From Lentimicrobium sp. (GTDB taxonomy: Bacteria > Bacteroidota > Bacteroidia > Flavobacteriales > Flavobacteriaceae): a DNA stretch of 5,253 bases. The notes under the pieces were generated by a model. That model did not search any database, was not told where the DNA came from, and saw only the letters and a list, made by a program, of their open reading frames with translations. This document shows positions 1 to 5,253 of the stretch, one piece after another (within the stretch, counting starts at the first letter, position 1; the number at the start of each line of letters is the position of its first letter). Location: contig JAEMQE010000207.1 of assembly GCA_022758945.1 (NCBI GenBank), positions 1-5,253 on the forward strand, written 5' to 3'. Position numbers and translations under genes: made by a program.

Positions 1-614
1 AAATGATAGGTTGGCATTCCATCGCTTTTGAACAAAACTTTGTCGTCCAAAAGATTGGTTTCGAATTTTACTTCACCCCGAATGATGTCTTGCAAATGCA
101 AAGTTTCGTTAACTGGAGTTTTAAAACGGATTACATAATCCTCACCAGAAGCTATTCTTTTAGCCGTTTCTTCTGCAGAAATCACCAAAGAAGTATCTAG
201 TTTTTCTCGATTGTGCCAGTTATATATAAAAGTTTTTCCTTGCTCTTCGTGTTTTTTTCTATGAAAATCTAACGATTCGGCAGAGTCAAAAGCATAATAG
301 GCATTTCCTGAATTGATTAATTCATCAGCATATTGCTTGTACAAATGCTTCCTTTCAGATTGTTTGTAAGGACCAAATTTTTCATTTTTCCCAATAGTTT
401 CGTCCGGAGCTATTCCAAGCCATTCCAATGATTCCATAATATATTCTTCGGCACCTGGAACAAAACGATTTTGATCTGTGTCTTCAATTCGAAGAAAGAA
501 AACGCCGTTGTTTTTCTTGGCAAACAAATAATTGAATAGGGCAGTACGAACTCCGCCAATATGTAAAGGTCCAGTTGGACTTGGTGCAAAACGCACTCGA
601 ATTAGGTTTGACAT
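1..614 (-). CDS. gltX: Glutamyl-tRNA synthetase, N-terminal 204 codons (3' end outside window)
   Basis: This cytoplasmic class I aminoacyl-tRNA synthetase attaches glutamate to tRNA-Glu, using ATP. Translation from the ATG at 614-612 begins MSNLIRVRFAPSPTGPLHIG. The class I HIGH motif is HIGG at residues 18-21, preceded by the typical PSPTGPLH context. RIEDTD at 42-47 is the conserved glutamate-binding segment, and DGMPTYH at about 198-204 matches the family just before the window edge. The family is usually near 500 residues, so about 40% is present and the KMSKS loop is off-window. The Cys/His zinc site seen in E. coli GluRS (CxC and CxH) is absent: the equivalent stretch reads AYYAFDSAESL, and no cysteine occurs in the visible part. 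Zinc-less GluRS is known in many bacteria. A Bacteroidota -7 box lies 18 bp upstream of the start. The gene is divergent from the DUF4175 gene. GlnRS is less likely, given the bacterial GluRS-like sequence throughout. Confidence 0.97.
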   Translation of the reverse strand, partial: MSNLIRVRFAPSPTGPLHIGGVRTALFNYLFAKKNNGVFFLRIEDTDQNRFVPGAEEYIMESLEWLGIAPDETIGKNEKFGPYKQSERKHLYKQYADELINSGNAYYAFDSAESLDFHRKKHEEQGKTFIYNWHNREKLDTSLVISAEETAKRIASGEDYVIRFKTPVNETLHLQDIIRGEVKFETNLLDDKVLFKSDGMPTYH

Positions 615-631
615 TTTTATAAATTTTGGTG

Positions 632-639
632 CAAAGATA
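632..639 (-). promoter_or_regulatory. Bacteroidota -7 promoter box for gltX
   Basis: Read on the minus strand, this is TATCTTTG, a full match to the Bacteroidota primary sigma factor -7 consensus TAnnTTTG, followed by CACC. It ends 17 bases before the gltX ATG, so the leader would be very short (roughly 10 bases), which is common in this phylum. I could not find a clear -33 TTG at the expected 17-23 bp upstream. That position falls within the arm of the inverted repeat at 650-710. The start-site assignment is inferred. Confidence 0.55.
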
Positions 640-649
640 AAATTAAATA

Positions 650-710
650 AGCCACGAATTTCACGAATTTACACTAATTAAATTTGTGCTAATTCGAGAA
701 ATTCGTGGCT
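650..710. repeat. Long imperfect inverted repeat (25-bp arms) with T-run, REP-like intergenic element
   Basis: The left arm (650-674) and right arm (686-710) are reverse complements at 22 of 25 positions, around an 11-base AT-rich loop (675-685). The outer arms read AGCCACGAATTT and AAATTCGTGGCT, a perfect 12-bp match. The left arm contains a perfect 9-bp tandem repeat, CACGAATTT at 653-661 and 662-670. On the plus strand the right arm is followed by G and seven T (712-718), so an RNA copy would look like an intrinsic terminator. However, both neighbouring genes start here and point outward, so no gene ends at this point. From memory, GCCACGAATTT...ATTCGTGGC palindromes recur between genes in Flavobacterium genomes, so a dispersed REP/MITE-like repeat is my preferred reading. 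A bidirectional insulator or a 5'-leader attenuator for the plus-strand gene is the alternative. Confidence 0.75.
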
Positions 711-725
711 GTTTTTTTATTTTTT

Positions 726-750
726 AAAAATAGTATAACGCACTATTTTT
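726..750. repeat. Short perfect inverted repeat (9-bp arms) in the divergent intergenic region
   Basis: AAAAATAGT (726-734) and ACTATTTTT (742-750) are perfect reverse complements around a 7-base loop, ATAACGC. The stem is AT-rich and so weak as RNA, although its 3' arm ends in five T. It sits 75 bp before the DUF4175 start codon and 15 bp after the larger inverted repeat. It could be an operator-type dyad, a weak hairpin in the leader, or chance in AT-rich DNA; the sequence does not decide between them. Confidence 0.5.
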
Positions 751-825
751 CCTTTAATCAATTTTTAACAGTTTCAGAATTGAAAAATGGTTACTTTTAG
801 CGGTTATAAAATCATTGAATAAATT

Positions 826-3800
826 TTGGAACAATCAAAGGCAATATATCAAAAGCTGGAACTTTTCATCAAGAAGTTTTACACCAACGAACTGATTCGG
901 GGAATGATTTTCTTCATCGGTCTCGGTTTGTTGTATTTCTTGTTCACGCTTTTTGTGGAATATTTTCTTTGGCTCAAGCCAATGGGAAGAACAGTTTTGT
1001 TTTGGACTTTTATTGTAGTAGAGATATTTCTCTTGTTCCGATTTATTTTGTTTCCCATTTTCAAATTGTTCAAACTCCAAAAAGGAATTGATTACAAAGA
1101 AGCTTCTGCGATTATTGGAAATCATTTCTCGGATGTAAATGATAAACTGACGAATTTCCTTCAATTGTCGAACGATCAAAATCAATCGGAATTGTTACTG
1201 GCTTCGATAGAACAAAAAGCCAATTCTCTTCAGCCAATTCCTTTTGGAAACGCGATTAATTTTAATACGAATCGGAAATATTTGCCATTGGCGATTCTAC
1301 CCATTTTACTTTTTACATTTTTTTATGTTTCTGGAAACAGTAAAATACTTTCTCAAAGTTTGAATAGGGTAGTGCATTTTCAAGAACAGTTTTCTCCGCC
1401 AGCGCCATTTCAATTTGTGATGTTGAACAGCTATTTACAAACCGAGCAAAACAAGGATTTTATCATTCGAGTTAAAACCGAAGGAAAAATAGTTCCTGAA
1501 AACGCGATGATTTTCATTGGTGACGAAAGTTATTTTATGGAAACCACCAAAGCTGGGGAATTTCAATATATACTCGAAAAACCAACTTCAAACGTATTGT
1601 TTCACGTGGAGGCTAATGCGGTTTCTTCGCCAGATTATGAATTGAAAGTGGTTACTCTTCCGTCGATTGCCAATTTTCAAATGCAGTTGAATTTTGCATC
1701 TTATTTGAAGAAAAAATCGGAGACTATAAAAGGTAATGGAAACGCTATCATTCCTGAAGGCACTCGGGTTACTTGGAAAATTAATGCATTTGCCACTCAA
1801 AATGTAGTTTGGAAAGATGTCACTTCTAGTTTTCCTTTCTCTAAGTTGGAAAATGATTTTACTTTATCGAAATTAATCTATCAAAACACCGAATATCAAA
1901 TTCTTACTTCGAATGTTAATATTAAAAATTACGAGAAATTGAATTATCAGATTTCTGTAATCAAAGACCAGTTTCCAACCATCAATGTAAACAACGCTCC
2001 AGATAGTTTAAAAGTGGATAAAAACTATGTTTTGGGTCAAATTTCGGATGATTATGGATTGTCTAAGCTTCAAGTTGTTTACTATCCAAAAAACAAACCA
2101 GAATCAATCAAACGTGGAACAATTGCCGTGAAGTCTAATTTGTACGATCAATTTATTTTTGCTTTCCCAAGTTCACTTCCAGTCGAACAAGGCGTTTCGT
2201 ATGAATATTATTTCGAGGTTTTTGACAACGATGCAATTCACAATTTAAAAAGTACCAAATCTTCTGTTTTCTCGAATCGTATTGCCACGGATGAAGAAAT
2301 GGAAGACCAAGATTTGCAACAGCAAAATGATAACATTAACAGTTTGGAAAAATCTTTAAAGAACCAAGACAAGCAACTTTCGGAATTGGATAAATTGCAA
2401 AAGTCTGGCAAGGAAAAAGAGAACCTTGAATTCAAAGACCAACAAAAAATCAATGATTTTATCAAACGTCAAAACCAACAGGATAAAATGATGAAAGATT
2501 TTGCCGAGAAAATGAAAGATAATCTTGACAAATCTAAAACGGACAAAAAAGACGAATTCAAGGAAGAATTGCAAAAAAGATTGGACAATGTTGACAAAGA
2601 TTTGGATAAAAATAAAAAGTTATTAGATGAACTAAAAGAATTGAATGATAAAATCAAGCAAGAAGACTTGATGGAGAAAATGGACAGGTTCAAGCAAAAT
2701 GCCAAAAACCAATCGAAGAGTTTAGAACAACTAGTAGAACTGACCAAGAAATATTATGTTCAAAAAAAGGCCGAACAATTAAAGGATAAATTGGACAAGC
2801 TTTCGGATAAGCAAGAAAATTTGTCCAATAAGGACAAGGAAAATACCAAGGAAAACCAAGACGAAATTAGTAAAGAATTTGACAAAATTCAAGAAGATTT
2901 GCAAGATTTGGACAAAGAAAACAAAGAACTTAAAAAGCCTTTGGACATTCCAAATGATAAAGAAGAGCAAAAAAATATAGATGAAGATTTGAAAAAAGCT
3001 TCGGATGAATTACAGAAAGAAAAGAAAGCAAATGCCAAACCAAAGCAAAAAAGTGCTTCCAAGAAAATGAAACAAATGTCCCAGAAAATGGAGCAAAGTA
3101 TGGAAGGCGGCGATATGGAACAACTTGAAGAAGACATTGCTATGTTGCGTCAAATTCTGGACAACCTTTTGGCTTTTTCATTTTCACAAGAAGACTTAAT
3201 GGCTAAGTTTAAAAATTCAAAAATTGGTTCTCCAGCATTCAATAAAAACCTTAAAATTCAACAGGATTTAAAACTACAGTTCAAACATATTGACGATAGC
3301 CTGTTTGCAATGTCCTTGCGTAATCCAAAAATTGGAGAAAACATAACAAAAGAAATTGGCAACGCTCAATACAATTTGGATAAATCATTGGAAACTTTGG
3401 CTGATGCGCAAATTCCTAAAGGAGTTTCACACCAACAATACACAGTTTCCTCATCAAATAAACTAGCTGATTTTTTGTCTGAGATTTTAAACAATATGCA
3501 AATCTCAATGTCTGGTGAAGGTCCTGGAAAGCCTAAACCAGGTCAAGGGCAGGGAATGCAATTGCCAGACATAATAAAAAAACAAGAAGGTCTTGCGGAG
3601 AAAATGAAAGATGGAATGAAAAAAGGACAAAAACCCGGAGAAGGGAAAGATGTCGATAAAGGGAAAGAAGGAAAACAACCTGGTTCCGAAGGACAAAACG
3701 GTGAAGATGGCGAAGGTGATGCTCAAGCTATAATGGAGATTTACAAAGAGCAAAAACAATTACGAGAGGCTTTACAAAACGAATTGGACAAGCAAGGAAT

Positions 3801-4122
3801 TGGTGGAAGCGGGCTGAATGCTTTAGAGCAAATGAAGCAGATAGAAAAGCAATTATTGGATAAAGGTTTTAAGAACGAAACGCTACAAAAGATATTGAAT
3901 GTGAAACAAGAATTATTAAAACTTAACACGGCAATACAGCAACAAGGACAAGAAAACAAACGCCAATCCGAATCCAATAAAAAGGAGTTTTCCAATCAAT
4001 CTAAACCGCTTCCGACAGCATTATTGGATTATTTAAACAGTATAGAAATATTAAATAGACAATCCTTACCTTTGCGCTCCAATTTTAATCAAAAAGTTCA
4101 AGAATATTTCAATAAAAAATGA
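826..4122 (+). CDS. DUF4175-type membrane-anchored periplasmic coiled-coil protein
   Basis: This is a 1098-residue protein that I recognise as the flavobacterial DUF4175 family, whose biochemical function is unknown. Three hydrophobic segments lie at about residues 27-48, 55-77 and 152-169. With the basic residues around them, these predict a cytoplasmic N-terminus and some 930 C-terminal residues in the periplasm. Residues about 190-480 look beta-rich and Ig-like (for example the stretch around ISDDYGLSKLQVVYY, 406-420). Residues about 485-760 are extremely rich in Lys, Glu, Asp, Gln and Asn with heptad-like leucines, which suggests long coiled coil. A more conserved-looking helical part follows (760-895), then a Gly/Lys/Pro-rich linker (about 896-965) and a C-terminal helical domain ending near LPLRSNFNQKVQEYF. 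The start is TTG at 826: an in-frame TAA lies at 820-822, and the next Met (residue 27) is inside the first membrane segment. The stop overlaps the ybeY start as ATGA, implying one operon. No enzyme motif was recognised. Confidence 0.88.
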   Translation: MEQSKAIYQKLELFIKKFYTNELIRGMIFFIGLGLLYFLFTLFVEYFLWLKPMGRTVLFWTFIVVEIFLLFRFILFPIFKLFKLQKGIDYKEASAIIGNHFSDVNDKLTNFLQLSNDQNQSELLLASIEQKANSLQPIPFGNAINFNTNRKYLPLAILPILLFTFFYVSGNSKILSQSLNRVVHFQEQFSPPAPFQFVMLNSYLQTEQNKDFIIRVKTEGKIVPENAMIFIGDESYFMETTKAGEFQYILEKPTSNVLFHVEANAVSSPDYELKVVTLPSIANFQMQLNFASYLKKKSETIKGNGNAIIPEGTRVTWKINAFATQNVVWKDVTSSFPFSKLENDFTLSKLIYQNTEYQILTSNVNIKNYEKLNYQISVIKDQFPTINVNNAPDSLKVDKNYVLGQISDDYGLSKLQVVYYPKNKPESIKRGTIAVKSNLYDQFIFAFPSSLPVEQGVSYEYYFEVFDNDAIHNLKSTKSSVFSNRIATDEEMEDQDLQQQNDNINSLEKSLKNQDKQLSELDKLQKSGKEKENLEFKDQQKINDFIKRQNQQDKMMKDFAEKMKDNLDKSKTDKKDEFKEELQKRLDNVDKDLDKNKKLLDELKELNDKIKQEDLMEKMDRFKQNAKNQSKSLEQLVELTKKYYVQKKAEQLKDKLDKLSDKQENLSNKDKENTKENQDEISKEFDKIQEDLQDLDKENKELKKPLDIPNDKEEQKNIDEDLKKASDELQKEKKANAKPKQKSASKKMKQMSQKMEQSMEGGDMEQLEEDIAMLRQILDNLLAFSFSQEDLMAKFKNSKIGSPAFNKNLKIQQDLKLQFKHIDDSLFAMSLRNPKIGENITKEIGNAQYNLDKSLETLADAQIPKGVSHQQYTVSSSNKLADFLSEILNNMQISMSGEGPGKPKPGQGQGMQLPDIIKKQEGLAEKMKDGMKKGQKPGEGKDVDKGKEGKQPGSEGQNGEDGEGDAQAIMEIYKEQKQLREALQNELDKQGIGGSGLNALEQMKQIEKQLLDKGFKNETLQKILNVKQELLKLNTAIQQQGQENKRQSESNKKEFSNQSKPLPTALLDYLNSIEILNRQSLPLRSNFNQKVQEYFNKK
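1598..1613 (+). other. Weak parS-like sequence inside the DUF4175 gene
   Basis: The first 13 bases, TGTTTCACGTGGA, are identical to the two strong parS sites near ybeY and mnmG, including the central CACGTG. The last three bases are GGC instead of ACA, giving 13/16 overall. One half of the near-palindrome is therefore damaged. The bases encode FHVE in a Phe-rich protein, so the match may be a coding coincidence. Weak ParB binding about 2.9 kb from the main pair is possible but not shown. Confidence 0.25.
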
Positions 4123-4538
4123 TCAACTTTAATTACGAAACTGAATTTACCCTTGATAATGAAGAAGCAATTACCAATTGGATTTCTAACGTAATCACGT
4201 CAGAAAACAAGAAAGAAGGAGAGATAAATTACATCTTTTGTGACGATGATTATTTACATAAAATAAACGTTGAGCATTTAGGTCACGATACATTGACTGA
4301 TATTATCAGCTTTGATTATAGCGTTGGAAACGAATTGCACGGAGATATTTTTATCTCAGTAGAAAGAGTTAAAGACAACGCCCTCGATTTTAATGTTTCT
4401 TTTGATGATGAATTGAAACGTGTTCTGGTTCACGGGGTTTTGCATTACTGTGGATATAAAGACAAATCAGAAGCTGACGAGCTTTTAATGAGGGATAAAG
4501 AAGACGAAAAACTAGCTATGTTTCACGTGGAACAATAA
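4119..4538 (+). CDS. ybeY: YbeY, single-strand endoribonuclease for 16S rRNA maturation
   Basis: This 139-residue protein belongs to the UPF0054/YbeY metalloprotein family, which acts in the cytoplasm in 16S rRNA 3'-end processing and ribosome quality control. The family core is visible: INYIFCDDDYLHKINVEHLG (36-55), then DTLTDIISFDY (57-67), and the metal-site helix HGVLHYCGYKD (105-115). The first two metal ligands are H105 and H109. The usual third His (E. coli HGSLHLMGYDH) is replaced, with D115 at the aligned place; an Asp ligand is plausible, and I recall similar GYKDK or NDK forms in other Bacteroidota. The length is slightly below E. coli YbeY (155), with a short tail. The ATG overlaps the DUF4175 stop as ATGA, which suggests translational coupling. 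The last six codons, MFHVEQ plus stop, coincide with a parS site at 4519-4534, so the C-terminal residues are partly set by that DNA element. Confidence 0.95.
   Translation: MINFNYETEFTLDNEEAITNWISNVITSENKKEGEINYIFCDDDYLHKINVEHLGHDTLTDIISFDYSVGNELHGDIFISVERVKDNALDFNVSFDDELKRVLVHGVLHYCGYKDKSEADELLMRDKEDEKLAMFHVEQ
4519..4534. other. parS: parS centromere-like site 1, within the 3' end of ybeY
   Basis: TGTTTCACGTGGAACA is a 16-bp near-palindrome centred on CACGTG; one symmetric base pair (positions 5 and 12) breaks perfect symmetry. Its reverse complement, TGTTCCACGTGAAACA, fits the bacterial ParB/Spo0J site consensus TGTTNCACGTGAAACA, and I recall it as one of the B. subtilis parS forms. ParB dimers load here as a CTP-dependent clamp and recruit ParA and SMC for chromosome segregation. 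The site lies in codons 134-139 of ybeY. It shares 19 identical bases with site 2, extending through ATA, which includes part of the ybeY stop codon here. Confidence 0.85.
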
Positions 4539-4564
4539 AAGTTAGTTAAAAAGCTTAGACTTAT

Positions 4565-4580
4565 TGTTTCACGTGGAACA
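4565..4580. other. parS: parS centromere-like site 2, in the ybeY-mnmG spacer
   Basis: This is an exact second copy of TGTTTCACGTGGAACA in the same orientation, 46 bp from the start of site 1, with 30 bp between the two sites. Because it is non-coding, codon constraint cannot explain it, which strengthens the reading of both copies as ParB sites. It begins 26 bp after the ybeY stop and ends 56 bp before the mnmG ATG, so ParB bound or spreading here could affect mnmG transcription. The rest of the 98-bp spacer is AT-rich, with no clear terminator or TAnnTTTG box. Confidence 0.88.
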
Positions 4581-4636
4581 ATATTTAAAATAAAAATTTT
4601 GGACAATACGTCTGAAGGTAAAAAATTCCAAATAAA

Positions 4637-5253
4637 ATGTTTCAAGAAGAATATGATGTAATTGTGGTTGGTGCTGGTCACGCTGGTTGTGAGGCTGCCG
4701 CTGCCGCTGCCAATTTAGGCTCGAAAACCTTGTTGGTTACAATGAGCTTGCAAAACATCGCCCAAATGTCTTGTAATCCTGCTATGGGAGGAATTGCAAA
4801 AGGACAAATCGTTCGCGAGATTGATGCGCTTGGCGGATATTCTGGAATAGTTTCAGATAATACTGCGATACAATTCAAGATGTTGAACAAGTCAAAAGGT
4901 CCCGCAATGTGGTCTCCAAGAGTTCAAAGTGACCGAATGCGTTTTTCTGAAGAGTGGAGATTGATGCTCGAAGGAACGCCAAATCTCGATTTTTACCAGG
5001 AAATGGTAAAAGGGTTGATTATTGAAAATGGCAAAATAAAAGGAATTAAAACAGCACTTGGAATCGAAATCAAATCCAAATCGGTTGTGTTGACCAATGG
5101 AACTTTCCTGAATGGATTGATTCATATTGGTGAAAAACAGTTTGGTGGAGGAAGAGCAGGCGAGAGTGCTGCTTATGGAATTACCGAAGATTTAGTTAGT
5201 GCAGGATTTCAAGCGGGAAGAATGAAAACCGGAACGCCGCCTAGAGTTGATGG
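4637..5253 (+). CDS. mnmG: MnmG (GidA), tRNA U34 carboxymethylaminomethyl-modifying enzyme, N-terminal 205 codons
   Basis: This FAD- and NADH-dependent cytoplasmic enzyme works with the GTPase MnmE to build the xm5 side chain on wobble uridine 34 of tRNAs reading NNA/NNG codons. The dinucleotide-binding fingerprint GAGHAG is at residues 12-17, after EYDVIVV. MSCNPAMGGIAKG (44-56) carries C46, equivalent to the catalytic Cys47 of E. coli. LNKSKGPA (83-90), NGTFLNGLIHIG (154-165), and RMKTGTPPRVD (195-205) all match the family. The full protein is usually about 620-630 residues, so roughly a third is visible; the second catalytic Cys is off-window. The ATG at 4637 is the first start after an in-frame TAA at 4619-4621. 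A (GCTGCC)x3 run at 4694-4711 encodes an Ala stretch after the FAD motif. In many bacteria gidA lies near the origin together with parAB, which fits the two parS sites directly upstream. Confidence 0.97.
   Translation, partial: MFQEEYDVIVVGAGHAGCEAAAAAANLGSKTLLVTMSLQNIAQMSCNPAMGGIAKGQIVREIDALGGYSGIVSDNTAIQFKMLNKSKGPAMWSPRVQSDRMRFSEEWRLMLEGTPNLDFYQEMVKGLIIENGKIKGIKTALGIEIKSKSVVLTNGTFLNGLIHIGEKQFGGGRAGESAAYGITEDLVSAGFQAGRMKTGTPPRVD

Noticed and set aside
3..200. Plus-strand open frame of 65 codons at the left edge
   Set aside because: It lies entirely opposite the unmistakable gltX coding sequence.
650..718. Reading the large hairpin plus T-run as the terminator of a gene
   Set aside because: Both flanking genes start here and diverge, and no plus-strand gene ends just before it. 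It is kept as a repeat with possible terminator-like activity.
792..799. TACTTTTA as a possible -7 box for the DUF4175 gene
   Set aside because: It misses the final G of TAnnTTTG, and no TTG is found at the expected -33 distance. The promoter for this gene stays unassigned.
2106..2121. Sequence ending ACGTGGAACA that resembles the right half of parS
   Set aside because: Only about 11 of 16 bases match, and the central CACGTG is broken (AACGTG). It is coding sequence, so chance is the simpler explanation.
2238..3137. Several open frames of 60-90 codons on the minus strand opposite the coiled-coil region
   Set aside because: They arise because Lys/Glu/Gln-rich coding DNA reads as Phe/Ser/Leu-rich sequence on the other strand. 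They overlap each other and a clear coding gene, and resemble no known protein.
3505..3720. Gly/Lys-rich low-complexity stretch as a possible insertion or frameshift in the DUF4175 gene
   Set aside because: The frame continues smoothly on both sides into helical sequence, and a flexible linker explains the composition.
4678..5125. Minus-strand open frames within mnmG
   Set aside because: They are shadows of the well-conserved mnmG frame and show no features of their own.

Overview
The window looks like chromosomal DNA from a Bacteroidota species, most likely a Flavobacterium or a close relative. The evidence is the AT-rich composition, the Bacteroidota-type -7 promoter box (TAnnTTTG) just upstream of gltX, weak or absent Shine-Dalgarno sequences, and the flavobacterial character of all four proteins. 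This placement is by recognition; no database search was run.

Layout. (1) 1-614, minus strand: the first 204 codons of gltX (glutamyl-tRNA synthetase), running off the left edge. (2) 615-825: a 211-bp intergenic region between divergent genes. It holds the gltX -7 box, a 25-bp-arm imperfect inverted repeat followed by a T-run, and a second, perfect 9-bp inverted repeat. (3) 826-4122, plus strand: a complete 1098-residue membrane-anchored DUF4175-type protein with three N-terminal membrane segments and a very long charged, coiled-coil periplasmic part. It starts at TTG. (4) 4119-4538, plus: ybeY (16S rRNA maturation endoribonuclease), overlapping the previous stop codon as ATGA. (5) 4539-4636: a 98-bp spacer. 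(6) 4637-5253, plus: the first 205 codons of mnmG (gidA), a tRNA U34 modification enzyme, running off the right edge.

The most notable signal is a pair of identical 16-bp parS-type centromere sites, TGTTTCACGTGGAACA, 46 bp apart. One is embedded in the last codons of ybeY (4519-4534) and the other lies in the ybeY-mnmG spacer (4565-4580). A weaker 13/16 match sits inside the DUF4175 gene (1598-1613). The sequence equals, on the opposite strand, a form known for Bacillus subtilis Spo0J/ParB. It suggests that this locus is a ParB loading site for chromosome segregation and probably lies near the replication origin.

The genes are mostly translation-related: tRNA charging (gltX), rRNA maturation (ybeY) and tRNA wobble modification (mnmG). 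The DUF4175 protein is the uncharacterised member and is probably co-transcribed and translationally coupled with ybeY. No mobile element, CRISPR array, tRNA or rRNA was seen.
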